Made by a program: the position numbers and the translations under genes
The notes under the pieces: generated by a model
Told to the model about the DNA's origin: nothing
What the model saw: the letters and a program-made list of their open reading frames with translations, nothing else
The model's database searches: none
Assembly (NCBI RefSeq): GCF_901933205.1
Contig: NC_044574.1
Location: 46,967,609-47,031,608 of the forward strand
Length of the DNA stretch: 64,000 bases
Direction: 5' to 3'
Source of the DNA: Camarhynchus parvulus
Taxonomy: Eukaryota > Chordata > Aves > Passeriformes > Thraupidae
Shown: one piece after another, positions 37,601-51,133 of the stretch
Layout: the number at the start of each line of letters is the position of its first letter
Position numbering within the stretch: position 1 is the first letter of the stretch

Positions 37601-40600
37601 TATAATCCAAGTCAGCATGGTAACTATTTTTAAGGATAGAATAAAAACACTTGTTGTAATGAGCACCTAATTTTTAATTCTTTTCTATGACCAAACTGCT
37701 AAATGATGAAGAGTTTGGCCCCAAATTGTTTCTGTTGAAAAAGACTTACAGGACAAATCTAAGGAATTTTGTTGCTTTTGAAAGCTAAGGAGCTTTACTG
37801 CATGCCTTATTTCTGACCTTATAAAAATTTGTATTTGAGAAATCATTTCAGATTACTGATGTCAAGTCTTCTTTGTGGATGACAAAATACTTGATTTCTG
37901 AATACTGTAGGGTGTTGGATTCTGACTTCATTAAACTGTTTCCAAAATTTTTGATCGGCATTTTTTTTGGTACAATGAAAAATTAAGGTATGTTATAAAA
38001 CATATGCTGTGAAGCAGTTCTTATAAACTCAGTCTTCCAACTATTAATAGCTTTAGAGGAAACAACATTCTGTGTTTCAGTTCCTTATGTTTTAGTTCTT
38101 TCCAGAACAGAAAATAAGAGATTTGGAGGATATAGTTTGGGAGAAATCAAAAAGAACTCGAAGAATTTATCTAGATCTTACACCCAAGTAAGCACCCCTG
38201 ACTCACGCAAGCCATCCAATGTTAATGATGATTTTGTTTTCTGGCCTCGATCCTCAAAATCAGTTCCTGGAAATTCAATGTCTACGCCATGCAATTGATT
38301 ACTGCCATAATATATGGAAAGCAGACAGCTAGGAATCAATGAACAAAGCTAGATATGTGATATACAGATATATGTTTGTATACCTACTACCATTATGGAA
38401 AGCAAATACTCAATTGCACAGTTTTGTAATGTATTTTACCTACCAATGCACAGAGACACTTCTGAAACCCAGCCCACCAAAGGTGGGTACTAAGTCCTGT
38501 TTTTTAGACCAGTACCCATTTACACCCAGAACCTGCAGAGAGGGGAAGAGAGAGAGAGAAGTAGAGAGACAGAAACACCCTGCAGGTTTACTGTTAACGC
38601 TATCAAGGGATAAAAACAGGAAGAAGAGTGGAAATACAGAAAAGGAAAAATGCATTAGGAAAATTAGAAAAAGAACAGCCTTCCTAAGAACTCCTGGGAG
38701 AAAAGGAGAATTTACCAAACTTTCCTGTAGGCTGTAAAGGGCATTGACTCCAAACCAAAAAGCTTAGAACTACCATTCACTTCAGATTTCCTTTCATTTT
38801 GCTGCCAGATGGTAAGAGCAGCACTTAAACACATAAGCTTCAACAACAGTTGCTCTCTTTTCTACAAGAATTTAAACAGGAGACTAACTTCTATGCATCC
38901 AGCTGGAAAATTCTCTCTCATTTCCTCCGAAATGTCTCTTTTCTAACAGAAAAGGGTGAAAATAGTATCAAGTCTTTTAGACCTTAAAAAAATACATTCT
39001 GTGGAGCAGAGAGTTGTTTACTCTTTAGAGGATAAGATCTCTGAGTAGGTATAGATAAATAAGAAATTTAGATACAGAAAAAATTAGAACCACTTTTGCT
39101 TTCATAGAAAGAAAAATAAAAGGATATAAAATTGATCCAAATTCCCATATCTTTATCCAGGTTTTTCTGAGACCTTGCTCAGGCACAGTCCCAGGAAAGT
39201 CAATCCAAAATAATTGTACAGAAAGATGCAAGACACTGCATACTGGCAAGTCTATTGAATCAGCCACTTCCACTGAATTTCAAAACACAGAAAGCTTTCC
39301 ATACTTCCCAAAAGCAGAAGGGCTAAGCAGCCTTTCTCTTCTCACATGAAACCACTCAAAGGTGAACACAATAAAATAAAAATTTATCTGTACTTGTAAG
39401 CTTTGGTTCAGTATTTGCTTTAACATCTGAGTGACAAATGCCAGAAATACTATAGAAAATCTACATCCTGCAAAAGGTGCTGTTACTGAGAAGAGGCTTG
39501 TGTTTTGAGAAGGCTTCTCACTGCAGTGAAGAAATTGAGGACTGTACAGGCCAAATTCCAGAAAATACAGTGCAACAGATTTGAGAGGTCTGACATTACA
39601 GTGAATGAGGGCACGCATGATTTCCAGCACAGTACGCAAGTGCTGCTTTGTAAGTATCTTCCTGAAAAAGTTATGAGGTAAAACAGATATATGAAGTTTG
39701 TGTTTCACAGACAGGCTTCTGTGTCTGCTTGGCATCAGTTGGGGGATAGTAAAGCGATGAGTTAACATTCTGAGTTTAGGTGGAACACATTCAGGGCTCA
39801 TTAAGTTTCTAGCCATTCCTAAACAGCAACAGGTGCTTGAGAACATTTCTCCAGCATGTCATAGACAGCCTCTGCACTGTCTTGGAAATAACTGAGTGCA
39901 CTTGTGTTTCCTCCATGGCATCAACTGACAAAGGAGGAGAGAACGAAAAGGAACAGGAAACACTCCCAAAACATCCGCATGTGCCTGGTGAATGGGTCTA
40001 GAAAAGTAAGTAATAAAAGACCCTGCTGTATACCCTGAATTCAGATGTGATACTTGCATGTCTGTCCAATGTTGCCACTCATTCAGACTGCAGTATCACA
40101 TTCGGCCAAGTCCTTACAGGCTCCCAGGAACCTTGATTAATTAACTGAAATGGCATTATAAGAAGCTGAAAGTTTCTCAGTGATTAGTGTTCCTTAATCC
40201 TTTACATATGTTGAAGTACAGAGGACTGAATGTCTTGGGAAGCTTGTTCAACCATGGGAAGAAAGATGAGTTGTAGCTGGAGAGACTGCCTGGCACAGCA
40301 TTTGTGCTAGCACAGGTTGGTTTAGCTTTTGTGAAGAGTGCTGTGCATGTGCACAATTACCTAAAACATTTCATAATACAGCCTGCCACTGTCGAGGAAC
40401 ATGCACAAGGAAGCAATTTTAAGTTCAACTACCAGATTTAAGTAAAACAGGACTTAATATTTAAGAACTACATCCAGGAATTTTCAATGCGTACAATAAA
40501 TCTGTATCTTGATCTTTTTCTTACCTCTCTCAAAGTCTGGAAAAAGCCTGAAAAATCTCTGCCAAAAGCTACTGGGCTGGCACACAAATGCATGAGAATG

Positions 40601-43034
40601 AGAGTGCATTTAGAACACTAATCTGTTTGTTAGGAAAAATTTTCCTTATGGAAACTTAACTTTTGTAACAAGTTCTTAGATGTTGCAATGACACTGTGAG
40701 AGGTTTCTGCTAGGTCTTTGATGTTATACTACTACTGCATATCACTTAGTTTTATAAAGTCCACATGAGAACAGAACCCAGAAAAAATTGTAACAAACAA
40801 TAAGCATCATTCCAGAAGGAAGAAAAAAACCCAAAAAAACAAAAAGAAAAAAGAAGTCACTGCTCCAAGGAAGATTCCTCTTGGTTTTGCACAAGATGAC
40901 AGCACCAACTGATTCCAAGTCCAGACAATTGCGTTTCCTCCATGCTCAAGTTTCTCATCCTGTCACTGCTATTTCAAAGTAGCTTTTGATCAACACCAGA
41001 ACACTGGAAATTTGCTTCTCTATGAGATAACAATGTTGTTGTTTTTGGAAATCCACGTAATGATCTTACCATCATGGTGCATATATCTTTGCTAAAAGGG
41101 AGGTTGAGAAAAGGGGGGGGAAACTCCTTCTTTACCTTTGCTGATGAGTGCCCACATTCCTAACTCCAGCCATTCCGCTACCACTTCTCATGCCACAGAC
41201 ATAGCCTCAGGGACTCAGAAGAATCTAGGGGGTTTTTTACTACAGACTGCTTAATAAAAGAGAGCTTACAAATGCCTTGAAATGAACAGCAACCATCCTG
41301 CAAGTCTGATGTGATGAGCTACACTTTGCTCTGTCCTGTGCACATTCTGCTTCCTTGTCACCATCCAGGTTTCAGGACAATGCAGAATTGCACTCGATTG
41401 AATTTCTTCACTGGACCACCACCAGTCTCCCTCTGGACTGGATTTTAAACAGGAGAAAGTATTTTCCCAAATGATTAATATTTGACCAAATTATTCCATT
41501 TTGCTCTGCAGGCAACTGTACTGTTTTTCCACTGTATCCACTGAATTTGGAAACAAATTTTCACTGGGCAAAACTCCCACACTTCATTCGTTTTTCACTT
41601 CACATTTTATCTTTCAGGTGATTCTGAAAGCTGCACTTCTGAGCCGTTCTCACTGCCAACAAATAATTTTCCCAGAGCAGCCACTCAGATGTAGACTTTT
41701 TTATTTACTGGTTATATGCATGGACATGTGGTCTGCATGAACATGGGAACCCCAAAGCCCAGCCACAGCTCCAGTTGCTTTTGGCAGGTGTCCCTGGGAT
41801 GAGTGCCTCAGGCAAGTGCCCCACTGACCTCCATCTGAGCTACCTCTTTGCTCACTGTTAAAGTAAACAGAATAGGGATTGCTGCCAAAGGCACTAATAA
41901 AAATAGTTCAATCACACAAAACTTCTCCTGCATGATCTTCGCTACTCAGTACAGAGTTTGTTCTTGCAGAAAATGAACAACTTCCACAGGAACTATATTT
42001 TAAGCTGCTACAACACACAAAATTTAATATGCACATTCAATTTTTTCCCATAGTTCACTAGTAACACAGAAGGGACATTATGGTTCAATACTGTGGCAAT
42101 TCACAGGTCCCTTGAGAAAATCACTGCAAATGTTACATTCCATGAGATAAATCCTGAATCCTACCACAATGGACAAGAGTCTGGCCTCTGAATTATCTTC
42201 CTCATTAGGGGGAAATACTATAAACTTTCTCCTTGAGACATACACAAGGCCATACTGGAATGCAAAGAAAATGTTTCCAAGAGATTTTGTTTTCTGAAAG
42301 CACAGTCTTTGACACAAAGAAAAAGTGGCCATTCTGATCTGTACTCAGGATATGTGAATTGGCTCACTCTGTGCAGAATTACACAGTTACAGCTCAAACT
42401 GAGCAAGTGTCTCTGCAGATCCTAATGCAACCACTTATGCTAGAACTAAACCAGCTATGTGTCTTTTGTATCAACTTACCTAAAGATTCCAGACAAACTG
42501 GAAGCCAGGGACTAAACCAGGTGTTGTGTCAGGGACTGTAGCTAATACTGAAGAGAGTATTATTAAAACATTTTGACTTGTCAGTGCCTGGGTAATGGAG
42601 CACAGAGTATTTTTGTCAACAGAGCCAGATCTGCACTGCCTGTGTATAATTAATGCAGCTCTCTGGCTGGAGGTTTGGTTAATTCAGTAGAATATTGCTA
42701 CTGGAAAGTACATATAGAAGTGGAAACCAACTAAAACTTTGATGACAAGACTTTTCCATTAAAGAAAAAAGAATAAAGAACCTCTAGTATTTTTGTTTTT
42801 TAAAAGAAATAACTAGAATGTTCTGCCTCACATTTTAATGTAAGATATACTGTTTGCCTACTCATAGACACTTAACCAATTTTCCACGTGAGAACTTGCT
42901 GTAAAAAACCCCAGTTTAATCCCAGATACACAGAAAAGGATATAACACAATACAAGTCCATTTGAGTCACATTCTTGCATTTCCCCCCTCTTTGTGGTAT
43001 TCCCACCCAGTACAACAGGTACTACAGTATTTAC
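31692..43034 (-). other. Largest complete intron, e6-e7, 11.3 kb
   Basis: No human COL25A1 peptide is missing between e6 and e7, so no extra exon is expected here and none was seen. It contains the longest open frame of the window (39,280-39,846, minus) and a block with overlapping frames on both strands (35,984-36,506), both without recognisable products. Short CA and GA runs occur near 36,131 and 38,541. Confidence 0.7.
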
Positions 43035-43079
43035 CTTTATTCCAGGGAGTCCAGGAAGCCCAGGAAGGCCTGGTTCACC
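43035..43079 (-). CDS. COL25A1: COL25A1 exon e6 (45 nt)
   Basis: Encodes five triplets, GEPGLPGLPGLPGIK, identical to the recalled human peptide. Acceptor is CTATGTAG; donor is AAG then GTAAAT. It precedes the largest complete intron in the window. The plus strand of this exon reads as a proline/glycine-rich frame (PGSPGSPGRPGSP), which is an antisense shadow. Confidence 0.96.
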
Positions 43080-46000
43080 CTACATAGGAAAATTACATAA
43101 CATTACAGACATTATCCAGTTAGGGTCACTATCCATTGAACAGCCCTGTAAATTCTGCAGGAAGATAAAAGAGCATGAATGATTGCTAGTCAGCTCCAGC
43201 AAGATAGTTTTTTTTCAGAACGAGTGACTTAAATGTACAATTAGTAAGAGTCATGTTAAGGACTTAGATATCTTCTGGGAACCTTCAATGTGAAGATGAC
43301 ACACAGGGCTGAAAATCCATGTCAGGAAATCCAAATATGAATTCACATTAGACTTCAGCAATAGAGAAGAAAACAAGCAGCACTGGTTCATTTTACTGCC
43401 ATTTAAGTTCCATACCTATGACAGATGTTTAATTCTGTTCCATTTTCAACTCTGAGCTAGATACTGTGCTGTGTGACCCTCTGATTTACCTACAAAGCCA
43501 TTCAGAAGAGCTTGGATTAAACTGCACAATTCAAGCAGGACTGCCTAATTATAACTGGGCCATCAGTTTTATAGAGCTATCCACAGCATCATTTCAGAGC
43601 TTGTTCTTTATCTGTGAACATACACAGTGTCATGAAGGATAGTGGGAATGTAACCTTTTACTGCTTTACCCAGAAAAACCTTGCTTATTTAAAATTGCAA
43701 TGGAAAGACCTATAGAACTCTATTTGCAAGGTAATTTCGTAACAAGCATTGAAAACTGAATGCATTAATTTTGGAAATAGTCTAAGACAAGAATGACAAC
43801 ATTGGCACAAATGGTCATTTTGAGCTATCAGCTAAATGAAAAGATGTTGTCTAGGGAAATAAAGATGGTGAACAGTAAAAAAAAAAAGCAATAACATGTG
43901 AATAAAACATTATTTTAAAAGCTGGGGATTTTATTTTAACACAGAGATGGATTCTAACCAGCACCTTGGATCTGAATATTCCTTGAACTTTCTGGAAGCT
44001 CAGGTTTGAACTCTGAAGCCAACTTTTACCTTTATAATGAACTGAACTATATTCCAGACTTTTTTACACTCATGAGCTTTACAGAAATCCAGACTTCAAC
44101 TCTGCGGTTTGGGCTGATACCTCCAGGTTGTGCTATTAAAATATTTTATGTACACCCAGGCTTACATCCATATACCGACACACACAAACATAAACACACC
44201 TACACATATTGCAGGTGTCCATCCAACTGCACTACCCACAGACACTTCTTTGAGGCAGAGATATTACACAGACTTGGAACACTCAAAATTACACTCTGCC
44301 ACAAAATGAAAAACACAATAGAAGGGCTGCAAATCACTTCACCAAATGGAATGATTCTTAAGTGGTATAGAAGGATCTGATAAAAGCTTCTTCGTCTGTT
44401 TTAGTTTCTCCCAAGTTCTAACTGTTCAAATTGCCTAAAAGCGCAGGAAAGATTCCAGTCTCAAAATATGAACTATAAAATCAGATGAAAGAATAAAGGC
44501 TAGGATGCCATTTTCAATAGACACTTTTTGGAATGGTGACTATCACTTTCTAAAGCAGAAAATGGGCTCCTGCTTTTGCAAAAGAATAATGCTTCACTAA
44601 ACTAAAAAAATTTTAACTCCAAACCCGTACTCTGTCTTTCCACTTTTTGCATGAGAAGCCATACATAAAGCACTACGACCACCAACTTTACCCACCTAAT
44701 TGTGGAAGCACTAAATTTCACTAGCAAGCACAGAACTGGAATATTTATATTGATATTATATTAGTGTTGCTGCAGTAGGTTACTCTTTAGCCTTGGGACA
44801 GAGCTAACCCCCACACACTCACACATAATAAGCAGAAAGGATCCACCAAAGGCAGTTCAGAGCCACAGTAATCTAAAACAATTAAAATGCCCCTAAAAGA
44901 TTCATCTGTATGAAAAACAATGAAACCAATCATTATTTCTTAATTACAGCTAGCATTATAGACGAATGCAGAATATTTACTTTTTTGCACCTTTCCTAAT
45001 ATAAAGATTGTGAGTATGATTTATGAGAAGAATAACTCTTAAAGAAACCAAGGCTGTATACTAACTCTATTACACAATGGCAGAGCAGGTCATTCTGTCA
45101 GCCCAGCACACAATGTGGCCCAAACAGCCTTGTCAGACTGCTGAAATATTGTCACATTTCATTTCATGCAAATAGAGTTTGGGTGTGCAGCTCAACATAT
45201 ATTTGTCCTTAGAAGATGGATAAGGGACAACTAGAAGAAGATAAAAGGAAAAATATAAGAAAGAAAAGAAGACAGAGGAAGGAAATATGAATGGAACACA
45301 GAGGGAGAAAAGCATTGAGATGATGTAGATGGCAGAGACCTGCCTCCAACTGGAAAAAGAGACTCCCACAACCTCTGGTGGTGTGGAAAAGTCCCTGCTG
45401 AGCAGGGCTGCAGGGCAGCAGACATGGGGCACCTGGCTGGAGGAGGCACACTGACTGGGCATGTTGTGGGAGCTGATGGTTGGGGCTGGGACAGGAGTTG
45501 TGACACACTACAGGAAATCATGGGGTGAATGGAAGGAAGACACTAAGCCCCCCTCTGGTGTCAAAAAGAAGGGGCGAATATAGAAAGTCTGAACTGCATA
45601 CCTCTCACTCATCCATGTTGCTTGGATCAGATCAAATCTGAGTGCCTGAGACTGACAACCAGGAGCCTGCTGATAAATCACTGCTAGTTTTGCCTCCATG
45701 GCAGCCATTTAATGAGAGTCTGAATCTCCACAGGCACTTAAGTCCATTTTCTAGTTTATTAGCCAAGCAAAGCACACGCTGCAGAATGCAAACACTGAAT
45801 GATTCTGTGGATTAGATAGCTTTAAACTACTTTGATTACCTTTCCTAATTAAAACTGCGCTTTACTAAGGAACTGCATTTGCAACCATAATAGTCTTATT
45901 TAGTCTCTGATGAGAGTTATAATTTCTTAAATAAAAATACTTAATTTGTTATTTATTTCTTATTTATATGTGGCTTGGGGTTCTGCTTAGTCACCAAAGT

Positions 46001-46925
46001 ATCTTGAGTATTAGAAAATGGTTGTCTTTTCATCCACAATATAGAATTTTAGCTCTTGACTGTCTGTCTGGAATATCTCAACTGGCAGAAAGATTCTGTT
46101 CGACTCTGCCAGCAGTGTGCAGTGGAAAATTTTCCAAGTTTTACGAGGCAAGAACAGTGCCAATGGCTCCAGAGGGAAACCAAATGTTGCAATGCACAAA
46201 TCCAGGTCTCTCATTGTCTCTTTGCTCTCCCTGCAGGACCTGCCCCCTACTCTCAGGAAAAGGCAGCTGAAGGCACAGCATTTGCTGTGTTTGATGTACT
46301 GTGCATTCAAAGAGCACATTCCCCAGCTTCACAGGGCCTCGTGCAGTACAGCTATTGTAACTCCTGCAGGACCTTTCCTTGCAGAAGCAGCCTCAGCCAC
46401 ACAGCACCCAGGGGAATTTCTTACACTGGAAGGAAGAACAGAGCAGCACTACCTGGTCTGTGTCCTTCCAAACACACTGTGTGCCACTGGTGGTTTGATT
46501 CCCCTCACAGGTGTATGTGAAAGGTATTCTAACCAATATTTATTTCCTTCCTGATGAGATCTAACAGTGTACCACAGTTTGAAGATTAATAGTCAAATAT
46601 GCAGGGTTAGCTTGTGATGACCCAAGGAGCAGAGCCATTCTTTGTTAGTCTCACTAGCTGCAAAGGGGTAAGCTTTCAATTCAAAAAGTGTGCTGGGGTT
46701 AGAAGGGAAGGTGGGTTAGTCAAAATTGCTCTTCATGTTAATTAGCATCATCATTCCTGTGCCTTTCTAAAATACAAAATAAACATAGACCAAATGTGTA
46801 CAGCCTTGGGCTGCTAAATTGTACTGCCTCAGACTCATCCCAGGTAAGTGCACTGGTAACACAGATGTAACATCATTTATCACAAATCCAGCAGAGAAGG
46901 AAAACTGAACATTTCCAAGCAGTAC
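43080..46925 (-). other. Intron e5-e6
   Basis: A CA-rich stretch lies near 44,176-44,208, and a GC-richer segment at 46,056-46,554 has overlapping plus-strand frames without recognisable domains. Confidence 0.7.
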
Positions 46926-46961
46926 CTTTTGTCCAGGCCGCCCAGATTCACCGGGTTCACC
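46926..46961 (-). CDS. COL25A1: COL25A1 exon e5 (36 nt)
   Basis: Encodes four triplets, GEPGESGRPGQK, identical to the human peptide as recalled. Acceptor is TTCTTTTAG. The donor, AAG then GTACTG, is weak against the GTRAGT consensus, so efficient inclusion may need help; this is inference. Confidence 0.95.
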
Positions 46962-47125
46962 CTAAAAGAAAACAGATGAAAGACATGAGATCTGAGAAAA
47001 CTAATTAAAGATGGAGCTGTGGAAAACTGTAGTATTAATGATACCCAAAATGTCTGTGACACTGTGAAGTACCATGGACCAACCACCCCTCTTCTCCCTG
47101 CACAACTTCTTTAGAACTCCATTAC

Positions 47126-47158
47126 CTTAATTCCAGCCGCAGAAGAGCCAGGGTCACC
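47126..47158 (-). CDS. COL25A1: COL25A1 exon e4 (33 nt) with Gly-X-Y interruption
   Basis: Encodes GDPGSSAAGIK, identical to the human peptide as recalled. The spacing G-S-S-A-A-G has four residues between glycines, so the Gly-X-Y register is interrupted by two extra residues. This explains why the length is not a multiple of nine. Acceptor GTATCAG, donor AAG then GTAATG. It lies only 164 nt upstream of the next exon, the shortest intron in the window. Confidence 0.95.
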
Positions 47159-50100
47159 CTGATACAAAATCCACAAGAAATAATCACTCTTACTACATAA
47201 ACTATTTTCCAGGAAACACATAAATCATGTAAGAGTACAGCAACATTATAGACCAAAATAACTGCATAGCAAGACTGCCTGTTTTCTGTGCTGTTTCATA
47301 GGCATTTAACTAATAATTACATCAGTGTGATTCAGAAAAAGAGCAGTGTTGTTTTCAAGGCCTTGTAGAGAGAGATTTAGCTTCACTTACCCAAACACCT
47401 ATTATAGTTAACTTCAGATTTCACAACTAATAATGTAGATCTAGTAATTGCAGATGTTGCATAAATGTACTTCACACAGCCAGAATATGGGACATACTTT
47501 GACATCTCTAAATTGCTGATCTACATTAAAAATAATTCACTGTTATTTACAAAGAATATGAGCGACCATTTGACCTAGTATTATAAATGGCAAGTGTCAA
47601 GACTCAACTGACAACATTTTTTGTGCTAATGAAGATTCACATTGAAAAAAAATCCCATTGACCTATGAGTTTATCTCCATCAGGACAGGTCATAGTTTTA
47701 TTTCCTCAACACTCCAGGGTATTTAAATGGATAAATTAATGCATGCAGGGCTATAGTTTACATGATGAGACAGTTACAGTAATTTACATATTCAGGAAAG
47801 GTCTGTGTTCTGAGAGGACATCTAGCACTCAAAAATATTTGCCTACATTTTGCTGGGTTGACTGGATTTCACAGGCACTGATATGCACAGGACAGAGGAT
47901 CAGGTTTTTTTTTCTTGAACAATATGCCAAAGAAAAAAAGAAAAAAACCTACTGAAAAGTTTGCTATTTAGGCCATATACTACTAGATGACTAGTGTGCT
48001 TCTATTTGAAAAACTGTTTAATTATTCATTATGCAGAATAAACATACATCATTCACTGCAAGCAGCAAGTTTTACATAGCAGCAGCTTCAAGTTCTGAGC
48101 AGCCTGCCAGTGATTTACATAGGTAGGATAGAAGCAGAGATATATAAGCAGAGTATAAATGTTCAATATTCTTTGTACAAAATACAAATAGGGGGTACCC
48201 ATTCCTGATGTTTCTGTGAATGCCATAGCTGGTTTGGGCATGGTATCTTTCTGGTATAGTCTTATACAATTAAATTGCACCAGTTAACATGCTCACTGGC
48301 CTCTGAAGAATAGGAATACACAGTTACTGCAGCTTGCTCTTGAATGAAGACAACACAAAAATCAGTATTATGATATTGATACATGCATGGAAACCTGAGC
48401 TGCCTCATTTTAATAGATCTGCATGAGTGACACTGCTAATATCCCTTACAAGCATGTACAACTAAAAGCCTCAAACCTTTTATAGCTATAAATGGCCAAA
48501 TCAACTAGTAAGACACATTAAATGGTTAAATATTCCAAAGGGCAATGATGGATATGGAGAAGATAAGACACAAAGTATTTATAATCCACCTTCATGCAAG
48601 AATAAAAATTAGATCAAAGAAAAAATTACTGTACAGTATGTTCACAATTCATTGCTGAGTCAAGACAGTTTGCAAATGAAGAAACTTTAGCGGGGGAACA
48701 TGTATAAAGAAGGAAGATCCTTGTTTTTTTCTAGGGACCAAGGCTACAGTGGAAGAACAGAAGTAAGAACTCAAGCTTGGCATTGACACTGTCTTCAACA
48801 ACTCAACAAAGACATTTTAATTATAAAGTCTCAGGTCAAGAATTAAGGACCCAATCCTTATTTTTGAGTGTCACTAGGTACAGCAGTTCAGTAAACAAAG
48901 CTACATTTTTTTGCACAAACCAGAACCTGCTCCTAAACCAAGCCTGGATCTGTTGTCATGTAGTATCTCACTCTCCCACCAAATGAATAAAAATTTATCT
49001 CACAGAAACTCTATTCAAGCTTTCAAAGAAACGTATTTAAGTTTTATGGAGTACAGATTAAAACTCCTAAGCAAAAACTTTCCCCTAAGCTGAAGAACAG
49101 GAAAGAATACAAACCCTGTTAAGTAGCTCAAGTGTAAAGTAATGACACCAAGTTTAATGCTTACTCCTAAATTATCTGTCAAAAACCACCCTCATAAACT
49201 CTCTAGAAAGTGCTGTTTGCAAAGCTACCTATCAGAAACTTTAAGCTGCAGCTCTCCTCTAAGAACTGTATCTTTTTTTCTAGGTGGCAGATTGTCTTGT
49301 AGGCAGGGAAAAAGAAGAAAAATATTGAAAATCAATGAAGTCGCAGCTCTGGAAAGTCTGGCAAAAATGAATGCAGAGGACTCTAACATTATGGCTAAAG
49401 CAGTGCACTCCAAACGAACAGAATATATTCCTATGTCACCATCCCACCTCTGAAAATAATATGAAACCTAGAAGAAATGGGAGACTTCTGCATTATGAAG
49501 TTCAGGAGGTATCTTGAAATTTCTTCAGATACAGCAATATAAGAAGTCTCCTGAGAACCTCTACTTTCCACAAGTTGATCCCAACTCAACTGTCCAACTG
49601 CTGAAAGTTCACACAGCAGTATTTAAAACTTTATACTTGAGCAGAAAGGATCTCCCACTGAAAGAAGAAGAGAACTTTTTTCTTTCCTCAAAAAGGATCC
49701 CAAACAGGGGGATGTGCATGCCGCTGATCACAGGGCAATATGGGCATCCTTGTGCATGCAAGCTCACCCTCAAGGCTAATGAAACGGAAAAGCAAGAGGT
49801 GAAGCTGCACTAGGCTTCCCAGAGAGATTATAACGTTACCATTTACTTGTTGTAAAGCCACCTATCTGAGCCACAATCTCAATTTATACTTGTAACCGAT
49901 TATATTCTTAAATCACGTAAGAGTGGATCAAGATTATGTTACCAGTACACATCATGTAACAAAGTAAATAAAGTTCTTAAGACTTTCATCTCTATCAATA
50001 AGTATGACTGCAAATAAAGTATTATTTAAATTAACTCCAAAAATCAAGTAACTTGTCTGTTCTTAAATCTAATGTCTATTTTTAATGGCTGATTTTAGAA

Positions 50101-51088
50101 TATGCCTTAAAATTCTTGTGCTCTTCAAAGTAGAGATTTACTGTACCCAAATGATAGCTCCTGAGGGATTTGCATGCACTCCTTACCAGTGATAAATCCA
50201 CCGTAAATTTCTCCTTGAACTGAAATGCTGCAATTGGTTAAGCATCACACATGCAGGGCTACAAGAAGAAGAGCTTTTGTTTCTGCCCAAGCGTAGTCAT
50301 TAAAATAAATGTTTTTTAGAAGCATATCCATTCAAAAATGATAGCCAGAAGAGATCAATATGCCTGACCCTTTCTCATGTGCAACACAGCCTTTACCCTG
50401 ACTGCTAAAGACTGGCTTTTGTAAGGAAACCACACTGAAAATTCCAGTTTGATTTTCTGAGCATGAGTCAGAAAACTCAGGAAAATAGAAATTTTGACAA
50501 AATCTATTTTTTGGTGATTTCTACAACATCTTCATACTCTGCAACAATGAACTAAGAAGGTATAAAGTGAGGTTATTGTTGATGTCATTTGGAATAAAGA
50601 TTTAAAGTGTGTTTATTGTCAACTCTTGATTTTTCAGCTGCCAATCTGGGAGGGAAGTTGCCTATCACTATACCACAATTTTTGTCCCATATTGGTTTGG
50701 TCCCACTCTTTGATGGAAACACAGAAGCGGAAAAGATAAGAGGTACACCAGAAAACATTGCTGTAATTCAAAGGGGCAGTTCCAGCTGGCAGGTTGTGAC
50801 CAAACCTTCTGTATAATGCAAATTTCAACAGAGGAGTGCTAGCTAGAACCATGCTGATACATTCTATACTAGGGCTACAGCTGTATAAAGAAATCTGATG
50901 TTCAGTTGGACAGAGCAGTGAAAATTTTTCTGCTGTCCATAAAAACGAACTTAACCAAATCACTCACCTTTAAAAAAAAATCTCAAAATGCATTTTTCTT
51001 TTGAAAAAAATTACTATTTTCATTATTTGGTTATACCTTAAGCATACCTAAGGCACACATTTTCTTCTCTGCTAAGAAGTGTTGTTAC
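47159..51088 (-). other. Intron e3-e4
   Basis: 3.9 kb of AT-rich sequence; nothing recognised. Plus-strand frames near 49,142-49,813 look random. Confidence 0.7.
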
Positions 51089-51133
51089 CTTTTCTCCTGT
51101 GTCACCTTTCAGTCCATTCTCACCAGCATCCCC
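51089..51133 (-). CDS. COL25A1: COL25A1 exon e3 (45 nt)
   Basis: Encodes five triplets, GDAGENGLKGDTGEK, close to human GDAGENGPKGDTGEK. Acceptor is CAATTATAG; donor is AAG then GTAACA. Phase 0 at both ends. If e2 is spliced in with 28 nt, this exon is read out of frame and stops after four codons. Confidence 0.95.

Noticed and set aside
46056..46554. Overlapping plus-strand frames of 145 and 154 codons
   Set aside because: Composition looks random, no domain is recognisable, there is no splice or promoter context, and it lies in an intron of a minus-strand gene.
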